Program-made: the position numbers and the translations under genes
Shown: positions 17,390 through 27,200 of the stretch, piece after piece
How the letters are laid out: the number at the start of each line of letters is the position of its first letter
Numbering within the stretch: position 1 is the first letter of the stretch
Notes under the pieces: generated by a model
Databases searched by the model: none
Told to the model about the DNA's origin: nothing
What the model saw: the letters and a program-made list of their open reading frames with translations, nothing else
NCBI RefSeq assembly: GCF_900119075.1
Contig: NZ_FPIP01000006.1
Coordinates: forward strand, 28,632 to 92,631
From: Ruminococcus flavefaciens
GTDB lineage: Bacteria > Bacillota > Clostridia > Oscillospirales > Ruminococcaceae
Direction: 5' to 3'
DNA length: 64,000 nucleotides

Positions 17390-17881
17390 ATGGAGAAATT
17401 TATCAAGTGGTGCGTTTCCATACTCCCCAAGCCGTTACAGAAAATATACTATAAATATGAAGAGAAGTGGCTCTATCTCGTTTTCGGCGGACTGACTACC
17501 GTAGTGTCTATCGTTACGAAGCTCCTGCTCTTCAAGCTGGTTCCCGGCGAGCCCAAGTGGGAGAGCACCGCAGGCGTTGTATTCTCATGGATATGCGCGG
17601 TAACATTCGCGTTCTTCACCAACAAGAAGTACGTTTTCAAGAACGAGACCAAGAACGCCAAGGAGTTCTGGAAGGTGTTCGCTTCGTTCTACGGAGCAAG
17701 ACTTGCAACTCTCGGCATGGAGGAGGCTATATTCCTCATCTTCTGCGACTGGCTGGGTGTGAGCAAGACCGTTATCACATTCCTCAGTCAGGTGGTAATA
17801 TTTATCGCAAACTATATCCTCAGTAAGGTCTTTGTTTTCAAGAACAAGGAAAACGATACCGCGGAGCAGCATAATGACTGA
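17390..17881 (+). CDS. GtrA-like membrane protein
   Basis: A 163-residue protein with four membrane helices and the GtrA pattern: GGLTTVVSIVT in helix 1, FAFFTNKKYVFKN after helix 2 and NYILSKVFVFKN at the end. GtrA proteins are thought to help move lipid-linked sugars such as bactoprenol-glucose across the membrane. No glycosyltransferase is adjacent, so the substrate is open. AAAGGA precedes ATG 17390. Its last codons overlap the start of the dus gene. Confidence 0.85.
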   Translation: MEKFIKWCVSILPKPLQKIYYKYEEKWLYLVFGGLTTVVSIVTKLLLFKLVPGEPKWESTAGVVFSWICAVTFAFFTNKKYVFKNETKNAKEFWKVFASFYGARLATLGMEEAIFLIFCDWLGVSKTVITFLSQVVIFIANYILSKVFVFKNKENDTAEQHND

Positions 17882-18875
17882 CACAATTAAAATAGGAAGG
17901 GTGACTATCCCCAGAACTGCCGCACTTGCTCCCATGGCAGGAGTTGCAGACAGAGCATACAGGCTCATGTGCAAGAAGTATGGCGCGGCTTACGTGGTCA
18001 GCGAAATGGTGTCCGCAAAGGGCATATGCTACAGTGACCGCAAGACTGCGGAGCTCTGCACAGTCACCGACGAGGAGCGTCCCATGGCGGTGCAGCTTTT
18101 CGGCAGCGAGCCCGACTTCATGGCGGAGGCTGTGAAGATAGTTCTGGAATACAGTCCCGACATAATCGATATAAATATGGGCTGTCCCGTGCCGAAAGTA
18201 GTGGGGACGGGGGCAGGCTCGGCGCTGATGAAGGACGTAAAGCTGGCGGCGGATATCACAGAAGCTGCGGTAAAGGCAGCAGGGGAGACTCCCGTCACTG
18301 TGAAGATACGCAGCGGCTGGAATGCCGAGAGCATAAATGCTCCCGAGATGGCTAAGGCTCTCGAAGCAGCAGGAGCTTCGGCTGTTGCAGTTCACGGGCG
18401 CACAAGGGATATGTTCTACAGCGGCGAGTCCGACAGCAGCGTGATAAAGGCTGTGAAAGAAGCTGTCAGCATTCCCGTTATCGGAAACGGCGATATCACC
18501 GACGCTGACTCCTGCGTGAAGATGTACGGCGAGACAGGCTGCGACCTTGTGATGATAGGGCGCGGCAGCTACGGAAATCCCTTTATTTTCCGTGAGATAG
18601 AAGCGAAGCTACGCGGCGGGGCATACGAGCCGCCTGCTCTGGAAACGAAAATGCAGGTCATGCTGGAGCATATCCGCCTGATACTTGAACTCAGCGAAAA
18701 GTGCGAGGAGCTCGCTATGCACGAAGCCCGCAAACACGCGGCGTGGTACATGAACGGCTATTACGGCTCGGCAAAATTCCGCGGACGCTGCTATCAGCTT
18801 TCCTCCTATTCAGAGGCGGAGGCTCTGGCAGATGAGTTCATTCAGCTTCAGCGCAGCAGACAGGCAAGCCTTTGA
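17874..18875 (+). CDS. dus: tRNA-dihydrouridine synthase
   Basis: ATG 17874 overlaps the gtrA-like stop by eight bases. The 333-residue flavoenzyme reduces uridine to dihydrouridine in tRNA. It has the Dus start LAPMAGVADRAYR, the DINMGCPVPKVVGTGAGSALM block containing the catalytic Cys, VTVKIRSGW, VHGRTRDMFYSG and GNGDITD. This order fits the DusB-type clade of Firmicutes. Translational coupling with the GtrA-like protein probably has no functional meaning. Confidence 0.93.
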   Translation: MTDTIKIGRVTIPRTAALAPMAGVADRAYRLMCKKYGAAYVVSEMVSAKGICYSDRKTAELCTVTDEERPMAVQLFGSEPDFMAEAVKIVLEYSPDIIDINMGCPVPKVVGTGAGSALMKDVKLAADITEAAVKAAGETPVTVKIRSGWNAESINAPEMAKALEAAGASAVAVHGRTRDMFYSGESDSSVIKAVKEAVSIPVIGNGDITDADSCVKMYGETGCDLVMIGRGSYGNPFIFREIEAKLRGGAYEPPALETKMQVMLEHIRLILELSEKCEELAMHEARKHAAWYMNGYYGSAKFRGRCYQLSSYSEAEALADEFIQLQRSRQASL

Positions 18876-19115
18876 GCCCTGTTATACGCTGGGGAATCCG
18901 AAACTACGCATTCTGTATACAAAGTGGACAAAACAGTGGGTTATCGTCAGAGTGTACAAAAAACAGGTAAAAACTTCGTATGAATGAACAAATATAGGAT
19001 AATACTAAAGTTGAACGGAAGAATTTGCCGTAAATACGTTGTTTTTTTGAGCGGAATTAAGCATATTGTGCTTAAAACGCGTTGTAAATTCATTTAAGTT
19101 TGATACAATTTGTAA
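18876..19115. other. Gap between dus and the capA promoter
   Basis: No palindromic repeats, terminator or ORF with a ribosome site was seen. The region turns AT-rich toward the capA promoter. Confidence 0.5.
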
Positions 19116-19144
19116 TTGCCAAATTAAAAATAATGTGATATAAT
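19116..19144 (+). promoter_or_regulatory. Promoter of the capA-like gene
   Basis: TTGCCA (19116-19121), 17-base spacer and TATAAT (19139-19144). It supports ATG 19207 with its AAAGGAG over the upstream in-frame ATG 19162. Confidence 0.7.
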
Positions 19145-19206
19145 AAAAAAGGATAAGTGGCATGATTTTTATGGATTTTATGCCATTCATCAAAAAGGAG
19201 ACCTAT

Positions 19207-20466
19207 ATGAAACTCAGAAAAGGACGTGCCTTCGGCGCAGTCACTGTTCTTGCTGCACTTATCGCAGGAGTAGTAAGCTGCAATGTCGTCGGACGTACAG
19301 AAATCAATAACGGTCAGCCTGTCACAAGCGGCAGCTCTTCTGCTGAAACAACAGAAGCTACGGAGCCGATAACGGAGGAACAGCCCGATAAGGTCGTTCA
19401 CGTTGTTGCGGCAGGCGATAATCTCATACATTATTCGGTATTCAAGAATGCCGAAGCGCTGGCAGGCGGCGTGGGCTATGACTTCAAGCCCATGTATTCC
19501 GAGGTGAAGTACCTCGTTGAGGGAGCCGACCTTGCCATACTGAATCAGGAGACTATCATCTCCCAGAGCAACCCTATCCGCGGTGCAGACGGCGGTCAGC
19601 TCATATTCAACTCGCCGCCCGAGGTCGCAGACGCAGTCATAGACCTTGGATTCGACGTATTCACCATGGCGAACAACCACCTGCTTGACATGGGCACCGA
19701 CGGTCTTGAGGAGTCTATAAGATTCTGGAATCAGAAGGCTGAGGAGAACAATCTGACAGTCCTCGGCGCTTATCTGAATGAAGAGGACGCAAACAATATC
19801 CGCGTTCGTGAGGTCAACGGCGTCAAGATAGCATTCCTCGCTTACGCGCACCATATAAACGGCTTTGATTCGCTGCTGGACGACGTTCCGCTGAGAGTCA
19901 TCAAGAATGAGGAAGAGGACGTCATCGAGAGACAGATCAAGGAAGCCGATCAGCTGGCAGACGTTGTCATCGTTTCCGCTCACTGGGGCGAAGACGATAC
20001 CACTGTGGTCACTGATGACAGAATAGAGCTCGCCAACAAAATGGTGGACTGGGGCGCTGATGTGATACTCGGCTGTCATACTCATACCGCAGAGACCATG
20101 GAGTGGATAGAGCGTGACGACGGCACAAAGGGCTTCGTTTATTACTCAATGGGCAATTTCATCTGTGCTCAGACCGATAACTTCAACGTTGTGGGAGAGA
20201 TGCCCGATTTCGATATCGTTATCGACGGAAACACCAACGAGCTCAGGCTCGAAAATGTGGGCTGCATACCTACTATCATTCATTACGAGAGCGAATTCTC
20301 CAACATGAAGATATACCCCTACAGCAAATATTCACCCGAGCTGGCAGAGCGTCACGGACTCCCGTATGCAGTGCCTCAGGGCAGCTATCCCGAGTTCGGC
20401 TGGGACGTCATAAACCGCATAATAGACGAGCAGATTCCTGCGGAATTCAGGAAACTCGACAAATAA
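19207..20466 (+). CDS. CapA-family metallophosphatase lipoprotein
   Basis: A 419-residue protein. AAAAAGGAG precedes ATG 19207. A lipobox (GVVSC) ends the signal peptide, followed by a Ser/Thr/Glu-rich spacer. The catalytic domain carries the CapA/PgsA metallophosphoesterase motifs VAAGDNLIH, ILNQETI, TMANNHLLDMG, SAHWGED and GCHTH, with metal ligands Asp, Asn and His in the expected order. CapA is tied to poly-gamma-glutamate capsules in Bacillus, but no capB or capC is present, so the substrate is unknown. It is the last gene before the scaffoldin cluster. Confidence 0.85.
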   Translation: MKLRKGRAFGAVTVLAALIAGVVSCNVVGRTEINNGQPVTSGSSSAETTEATEPITEEQPDKVVHVVAAGDNLIHYSVFKNAEALAGGVGYDFKPMYSEVKYLVEGADLAILNQETIISQSNPIRGADGGQLIFNSPPEVADAVIDLGFDVFTMANNHLLDMGTDGLEESIRFWNQKAEENNLTVLGAYLNEEDANNIRVREVNGVKIAFLAYAHHINGFDSLLDDVPLRVIKNEEEDVIERQIKEADQLADVVIVSAHWGEDDTTVVTDDRIELANKMVDWGADVILGCHTHTAETMEWIERDDGTKGFVYYSMGNFICAQTDNFNVVGEMPDFDIVIDGNTNELRLENVGCIPTIIHYESEFSNMKIYPYSKYSPELAERHGLPYAVPQGSYPEFGWDVINRIIDEQIPAEFRKLDK

Positions 20467-20594
20467 TTTGATAAATTCATTTCTGGTTCAAATATAGGGT
20501 TTGGCAAGACTTTTCCAGAATTTTTACCATTGTGCAAACCGTGCAAAAAACAGTTTTGCAGTTTATGTAAAATACCAAAAACGATATGAACCTA

Positions 20595-20623
20595 TTTACT
20601 TTTTTTTAGACCTGATATATAAT
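20595..20623 (+). promoter_or_regulatory. Promoter of the scaffoldin operon
   Basis: TTTACT (20595-20600), 17-base spacer and TATAAT (20618-20623). The predicted start near 20630 leaves a 5' UTR of about 370 bases before scaC. scaA and scaB have no clear promoter of their own. Confidence 0.6.
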
Positions 20624-20629
20624 GAAATC

Positions 20630-20998
20630 ATGAATAAATATAGATTTGGGATTTAGTATCCCATCACGGCAGTGTGATGCGTCTTGAGACAAAACCACTG
20701 CTGGCAGAGCACAAGCTTTTAGTCACAGGCTGACGGCAGAGGGGAGCTTCTGAGAGGCGTGTACATACGTCGCTTTAGAATCTGTTCCATGCGACCGCAG
20801 CTCGGACAGCTTAGCCTCGTCTGTATGACTGACAGCGGCTTCACAGCCACCGCTTTGCACAGCTTTCATTCGTATATCGGTGATGTGGTTTTGCAGGGAG
20901 GGCGGAACGGTGTATCCGCTGCAATTAAGACAAGATATAATAAAAGGGGCGATCGGTTCCTTTGTTATATAACATTATTGAAGAAGGAGGAAAAAATA
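20630..20998 (+). ncRNA. Long structured 5' UTR of the scaffoldin operon, class unknown
   Basis: About 370 bases with many local stems: GGGAT/ATCCC near 20648-20662, CATCAC/GTGATG-like near 20662-20680, AGCGG/CCGCT around an inner GGCT/AGCC stem at 20834-20854, and GCGGA/TCCGC capped by TGCAG/CTGCA at 20893-20922. An in-frame upstream start at 20759 lacks a ribosome site, while GAAGGAGG sits before ATG 20999. I do not recognise a known riboswitch; the c-di-GMP-I, cobalamin and SAM cores are absent. It may be a regulatory RNA or an untranslated stability element. Confidence 0.5.
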
Positions 20999-21865
20999 AT
21001 GAAGACAAAAAAGGTAGTCGTCGGAGCTTTAGCTGCGATGCTTTCACTTTCAGTCTGCTCACTCGCACCTGCGGTAGCTGCCGGCGAAACAGTGCAGATA
21101 TCCGTTGGCAAAGTAAACGCAGAGGCAGGTGCAGCATTCTCGGTGGACGTATCGTTGGCTGATATCCCATCTTCCGGCATCCAGTGCCTTGACTTCGCTG
21201 TTTCCTATGACAGCAAGGTACTCACAATCGAATCCATAGAGGCAGGAGCACTCGTTAAAAACGGCTCTGACTCAAAGGATCTCTCAGCATCTCTTGCACC
21301 TCTCTTCGAGGGCACAGTTAACAGCTCAGAGGGCTGGGCGAGTGCGGCATGGTCTACATCTACTGATGATGCTTCATACTGGCTCAAGAGTGACGGCGTT
21401 TTCTGCACCATTAAGGGTAAAGTAGCAAGCGGCGTTGCAAACGGCACAGTTTCTGATCTCAAGATCATTCCTATCGACCGTGAACTTTATTCAAAGTCAG
21501 GCGTTAAGAATAAGGAAATCAGCTGTGGCTATGAGAAGGACAAAAAGCCCGTCAAGTATGATACAACGTTAGTTAACGGCAGCGTTACAGTAGGTACGCC
21601 GGTTACAACTACTACACAGCCACCTACAGACAAGATCACACGCGGCGACGCTAACTGCGACGGAAGCGTTGATATGTCTGACGTTGTTCTCATTATGCAG
21701 AGCCTTGCAAGCCCTAACAAGTACGGTCTTACCGGATCTGACGACAAGCACATTACTGCTCAGGGACAGGCAAACGGCGATGTTGATGACAGCGTAAAGG
21801 GCATCACCAATGGAGACGCTCTTAAGATCCAGAAGTGGCTGCTCAAGAGCATTACTGAGCTCTGA
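20999..21865 (+). CDS. scaC: ScaC-like adaptor scaffoldin (one cohesin, one dockerin)
   Basis: A 288-residue secreted protein: signal peptide 1-28, one cohesin (about 29-202), a short Thr/Pro linker and a C-terminal dockerin (about 214-288). The cohesin starts VQISVGKVNAEAGAAFSVDV. The dockerin has loops GDANCDGSVDMSD and NGDVDDSVKGITNGD. ScaC of R. flavefaciens has this make-up and is the first gene of the sca cluster. There its dockerin plugs into ScaA and its cohesin offers a different enzyme specificity. GAAGGAGG precedes ATG 20999. Gene order and architecture support the name. Confidence 0.85.
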   Translation: MKTKKVVVGALAAMLSLSVCSLAPAVAAGETVQISVGKVNAEAGAAFSVDVSLADIPSSGIQCLDFAVSYDSKVLTIESIEAGALVKNGSDSKDLSASLAPLFEGTVNSSEGWASAAWSTSTDDASYWLKSDGVFCTIKGKVASGVANGTVSDLKIIPIDRELYSKSGVKNKEISCGYEKDKKPVKYDTTLVNGSVTVGTPVTTTTQPPTDKITRGDANCDGSVDMSDVVLIMQSLASPNKYGLTGSDDKHITAQGQANGDVDDSVKGITNGDALKIQKWLLKSITEL

Positions 21866-21963
21866 TCCGAGATTATCTGATTTGTCCCCCTTACAAAGGA
21901 ATACAAACCCAATTTATGTTTTTATTAATAGGCTTAAAAACCTAAAGAAAGGAATTATTACAA

Positions 21964-24204
21964 ATGAAAAAGTTAATTTCTGCAGTCACATCACTGTGTA
22001 TGGCTGCATCAATGGTATGCACAGTAGTTCCTGCAACAGTAGGCGCTGCTGACGCTTCCAAGGGATTATCTATTAAGACATATGATATCCAGAATCCTTC
22101 CGCTGATTCTGCAAAGTCAGAAATAACTATCGCTAAGGCTGATATCCCTGCCGGCGGTTACACAATCCCATCTGCTGTATACTACTCAGAGGCAACAGTT
22201 AACTCAACTGGTTCTATGCTTGCAAGTATCACAACAGATTCCAAGGATATCCAGTTCAAGATGTACGATCCTGCTCTCGATGCTTACACATCTGAGAAGA
22301 AGGCATACAAGCTTGGCGATGTAGAGTTTGAAACAAACAAGTATATCTCATTTGCTGGTTATGCAAAGTCCAAGAGAGACGGCTATAAGGCTGGCGGTGC
22401 TTACCAGATGGCTTGTGAGTCTTCACAGACAGCTGCTAAGACAGACAACTACTTCATCGGCTGCTCATGGATGAACGATGGTAGAGATTATGCTTGGGCT
22501 GGCGAAAAGTCTGATTCATATCCTTTCTATGTATTCGACACAATTATCCCTCAGGATATCAAGGCTGGTACATACAAGGTTATGTTCTGTGACTACAACA
22601 CAGACGCTACAGGCAAGAACGACAATCCTTGCCCAATGGTAGAGAGCCAGGGTACAAGATATACCAAGAAGGAAGGTAACCTCAAGCTCAGCGAGCTCAC
22701 AATCAAGGTTACTGATGGTCCTACAGACGAGACTACAACAACAACTAAGGCTCCTGATAAGACCACAACAACTACAACTAAGGCTCCTGACAAGGAGACA
22801 ACTACAACAACTAAGCCTCCTGTATCAGATGCTGACGTTTCATTCAGCTTCGTAGAGTATGAGAGCCAGAAGAATACTATCACAGCTAAACCAGGCCAGA
22901 AGATCGATGTTGACGTAAACATCACAGCCGGCAACAAGCCTGTATCAGCTCTCGATGTTCAGTTCAAGGCTAACGGCCTCAAGATCACAAGCATCGGTGA
23001 GGGTACAGAGGCATTCGATGGTAAGACAGTTAACTCTAACCTTTCAGAGCTCCGTGCTAACTACGCTACACTTAAGGGCGACACACCTATGGTTCCTGTA
23101 GATGGCAAGTCAGCATTCATGCTCACAATTGAAGTTCCTTCAGATGCAAAGGACGGTACATACACACTCGACTTTGATACACAGTGCAAGATCTTCAAGG
23201 ATAACACAAGCTTCAACTACAAGACAGCTTCAACTCCTCTTACAGTAACTGTTGGCAATCCTCCTGTAAATCAGGAAACAACAACAACTACTACTAAGAA
23301 GCCTGACGATAAGACAACAACAACAACAACAACTACAAAGCCTGTAGCTGATGCTGATATCAACTTCGCATTCGTTAAGTATGAAGAGAACAAGTCTGAG
23401 ATCATAGCTAAGCCAGGCGATGAGATCGACGTTGACGTAAACATCGTTGCTAACGGCAAGCCTGTATCAGCTCTCGACGTTCAGTTCAAGGCAGACGGTC
23501 TTGAGATCACAAGCATCGGTGAGGGTACAGAGGCATTCGACGGTAAGACAGTTAACTCTAACCTTTCAGAGCTCCGTGCTAACTACGCTACACTTAAGGG
23601 CGACACACCTATGGTTCCTGTAGACGGCAAGACAGCATTCATGCTCACAATCAAGGTTCCTTCAACCGCTAAGAACGGTACTTACACTCTCGGCTTCGAC
23701 AGCCAGTGCAAGATCTTCAAGGATAACACAAGCTTCAACTACACAACAGCATTTACTCCTCTTAAGGTAACTGTTGGCGATGTAGTAACAACAACTACAA
23801 CTCAGAAGCCTGACGATAAGACAACAACAACAACAACTACAACTAAGGCTCCTGACGATAAGACAACAACAACTACAACTACAAAGACACCTGATGATGT
23901 TAAGACAATCAAGGTTACAATGTGGGGCGATGCTAACGTTGACGGTAAGGTAAACGTTGCTGACGTTGTTGCAATCAGAAACATGGCTGCTGACATGGAT
24001 AAGTTCCTTGCAGACGCTGAGTTCAAGTTCGACAAGGCTCAGGGCAGAGTAAACGCAGACGTTGTTGATCCTCAGGATATCACAGGCGCAGCTTGCGATC
24101 CTGCTAAGGTTAAGATCACAGGTACTGATGCAGACCTTATCATCAACTATATCATTTCTAATGGTTATGATATGGCTAAGGCTGTAACTCCTAAGAAGTC
24201 CTAA
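21964..24204 (+). CDS. scaA: ScaA-like primary scaffoldin (two cohesins, dockerin)
   Basis: A 746-residue protein: signal peptide 1-28, an N-terminal domain of about 225 residues with no clear homology to my eye, a Thr/Lys linker, cohesin 1 (about 288-433), linker, cohesin 2 (about 462-608), linker and a C-terminal dockerin (about 647-746). The cohesins are nearly identical over about 190 bases. The dockerin has WGDANVDGKVNVADVVAIRNM and a second, divergent loop near ITGTDADLIIN. In R. flavefaciens ScaA holds dockerin enzymes and docks onto ScaB; strain FD-1 also has two cohesins. AAAGGA lies before the ATG. Confidence 0.9.
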   Translation: MKKLISAVTSLCMAASMVCTVVPATVGAADASKGLSIKTYDIQNPSADSAKSEITIAKADIPAGGYTIPSAVYYSEATVNSTGSMLASITTDSKDIQFKMYDPALDAYTSEKKAYKLGDVEFETNKYISFAGYAKSKRDGYKAGGAYQMACESSQTAAKTDNYFIGCSWMNDGRDYAWAGEKSDSYPFYVFDTIIPQDIKAGTYKVMFCDYNTDATGKNDNPCPMVESQGTRYTKKEGNLKLSELTIKVTDGPTDETTTTTKAPDKTTTTTTKAPDKETTTTTKPPVSDADVSFSFVEYESQKNTITAKPGQKIDVDVNITAGNKPVSALDVQFKANGLKITSIGEGTEAFDGKTVNSNLSELRANYATLKGDTPMVPVDGKSAFMLTIEVPSDAKDGTYTLDFDTQCKIFKDNTSFNYKTASTPLTVTVGNPPVNQETTTTTTKKPDDKTTTTTTTTKPVADADINFAFVKYEENKSEIIAKPGDEIDVDVNIVANGKPVSALDVQFKADGLEITSIGEGTEAFDGKTVNSNLSELRANYATLKGDTPMVPVDGKTAFMLTIKVPSTAKNGTYTLGFDSQCKIFKDNTSFNYTTAFTPLKVTVGDVVTTTTTQKPDDKTTTTTTTTKAPDDKTTTTTTTKTPDDVKTIKVTMWGDANVDGKVNVADVVAIRNMAADMDKFLADAEFKFDKAQGRVNADVVDPQDITGAACDPAKVKITGTDADLIINYIISNGYDMAKAVTPKKS
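22938..23650 (+). repeat. Direct repeat encoding the two ScaA cohesins
   Basis: About 190 bases (22938-23130 and 23458-23650) are almost identical, differing at a handful of sites. Unequal recombination between them would add or remove a cohesin. Confidence 0.8.
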
Positions 24205-24256
24205 GCAAGAAACATCAATTAAATAAGAGCAATTTGCTCGGAAAGGAAATGCACTG

Positions 24257-27200
24257 ATGAAGAAACTGCTTTCAGCAGTTACATCCGTTGCCATGAGCTT
24301 CTCGCTCATGGCAGGTGCATTTGCTTCGCCAGTTAGTGCTGCGGGCAGTGATACTGCTTCGCAGCCTAAACTTAATATGGGCGGAGTACTGGATGTTTCT
24401 GCTAATAAAAATGCCGGTGAATCAGTTGAATGGAACATGGGCACAGCAATTGCTGCTCCTGGTATGTCTGTAACATTACCTGTAGTAGTAAGCAAGTCTA
24501 CTCTCGAAGTGACAGGCGCTCAGTTCAAGATCAACCCCAAATCACCTATCAAGCTCACATCTGTTAAGGCAGGTGAGGCTTACGGTGCAAATGCTTCTTA
24601 CGACGGTAATCTCATCGTTCTTGAGAGAAGCAGCGGTAAGGGCGTTGTTGCTGACAACGATTCAGTGGTTCTCAATCTCACATTTTCTGTTCCAAGTGAT
24701 TGTGCTGAAGGCGACTATGCAGTAGAGGCTTCTGACCTCTTCGTTAGTAACGCAAAGAGCGCTGATATTACATCAAGTGTAAAGTTCGGTGCAGGTACAA
24801 TTAAGGTACAGAAGGAAATCAATAACGGTAACGTTTCATGGATACTCGATAATGTAGAGGGTGCTCCCGGTGAAACAGTTACATTAAAGGCTTATGTCAG
24901 CAATACTGACGGAGTTCTTGCAGTAGCAGGCGCTCAGTTCGGTATCAAGACAGAGTCTCCTATCGAATTCAAGTCACTTAAGGAAGGCGGAGCTTATGCT
25001 TCACCTATATCTTTTGACGAGAAGGTTCAGACCTACGTATTCGATTCAGGTTCAGGTAAGGGCGTTATCGCAGGCGATAAGGCTACTATCATGAACATTT
25101 CTTATACTATCCCGTCAACTTGTCCTGAGGGAACCTACAAGGTTTCATGGAAGGACGGTTTTGTAAGTGACAGCCATACAGCAGACATTACTTCTAAGGT
25201 AAAGTTTGTTGACGGTTCTATCAAGGTCACAGGAAAAACTACTACTGATAAGATAACATGGACACTGAGCAACGAGACTGCTAAGCCAGGTGATGTCGTT
25301 ACTATGACAGCCAAGGTTTCAGACAAGTCAAAGGCTGCTATCAAGGTCGGTGGTGCACAGTTCAAGGTTGACGCTGCAACTCCTATCACTTATAATGATA
25401 AGATCGCAGAGGGCAACGCTTACGGCGGCGCTATCAAGTACACAAAGGGTACAGACAGATTCATGTTTGAGCTCGACGGTGCAGGAAAGGCTGCTGCTGA
25501 CGATTCAACTATCTTCAGCATCGACTTCAAGGTACCTGAGGGTTGTGCTGACGGCGTATACCCTGTAAAGTGGGCTGAGACTTTTGTTTCAGACGGCAAG
25601 GCTAACGACGTTACCAATGACATCGTTCTTGTTAACGGTTCTATCACAGTAGGCGATGTTCCTGTTGATGTAAAGGGAACAGCTACTTGGGTTATCCCAA
25701 GCGAGGTTCAGGCTGAGGCAGGTAAGACAGTTGAGCTCGTTGCTAAGGTAAAGGGCGATTCTGAGCTTTCTGTTGCAGGCGCTCAGTTCTCTATCGTAGG
25801 CACAGAGCCTCCGACACTTAAAGAAGTAGCAGGTAATCCTTACGGATTCAAGCTTGCTTCCGATCCTGAGTATAAGGCTAACTGCATTTTCGAGAATGCA
25901 ACAGGCGCTACTGCTAAGGACGGCGATACACTCTTCACAATCACATTTGACGTTCCTGCAGGCACACCTGACGGTATCTATCCCGTAAAGTGGTCCAAGC
26001 AGTTCGTTACAAACGACAAGAGTGTTGATATCACAGACAAGGTTACATTTGTTGACGGTAGCATCAAGGTCGGCAATCCGACAACAACTACTACAACAGT
26101 TGGACCTACAACAACTACTACAACAGTAACAGGCACAACTACAACAATACCTGCAGGCAGTCTTATCTGGCAGATCGATACACAGCAGATCGATGTTCCT
26201 GACAAGGATAGAAAGGTCGAGCTCAAGATCTATGTAAACGATAAGAACAAGGCTAAGGTAGGCGTTGCAGGTGCTCAGTTCCGCATCAACAATGCAAAGG
26301 GAATCACATTGGATTCAGCTGTTGCTTCAGAAGCATACAATGCAGAATTCAAGACAGATACAAAGACAGACGGCGTTGACAAGAGCGCTGTATATTTCGT
26401 ATCTAATGATCTCAAGAATGTAGTTGCAGAAGACGGTAAAAATGTAGCAGTTCTTACATTTAATGTTCCTGCTAACACACCAGAGGGTACTTATGCAGTT
26501 AAATTTGCAGACGGTTCACTTTCTGTAACTGATGAGAAGTGTAAGGATATCACAAAGAATATCATCGGTCTTGACGGTGCTATCATCATCAAGAAGCCCG
26601 ATAGTGATACTCCTACATCTACAACTACAACTACAACAGGTACAACAACAAAGGCTCCTGACGACAAGAGCACAACAACCACAACTGTAACAGTAACAGG
26701 TACAAAGGCTCCTGACGACAAGAGCACAACAACCACAACTGTAACAGCAACAGGTACAAAGGCTCCTGACGATAAGAGCACAACAACCACAACTGTAACA
26801 GCAACAGGTACAAAGGGTCCTGATGACAAGACCACAACAACAACTGTAACCGGTACAACAACAACCATTAAGGTGCCCGAGGGCGCTATTCTCTGGAAGC
26901 TTGACACTGTTCACGCTGTTCCCGGTGAGACCGTTAAGGTTAACATGATCGTTGTTGATCCTAACAAGGTAAACCTCGGCGTTGCAGCAGCTCAGTTCTC
27001 AGTTACACCTTCTATCACAGGTAATACAGGTGCAGAGCTTGCAGCTCTTGGTGATGTATCAGCATACGGTTCAAAGGTTGTTAGAGGTACTGACAACAGC
27101 ATCAGATTTGTATTTGAGGACAAGGATTCTCACTCCGCAGCTGACGGCGCTATAGTTGCTGAATTCAGCTACAAGGTTGGTGAGAATGCAGTTCCAGGAA

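Noticed and set aside
19090..20085. 331-codon ORF antisense to the capA-like gene
   Set aside because: It lies wholly opposite a gene with clear motifs, has no ribosome site and shows no recognisable domain.
20640..20998. c-di-GMP, cobalamin or SAM riboswitch before scaC
   Set aside because: None of the conserved cores could be found by eye, so only an unknown structured leader is claimed.
20759..20998. N-terminal extension of ScaC from the GTG at 20759
   Set aside because: No ribosome site and no signal peptide; the strong site and signal peptide belong to ATG 20999.
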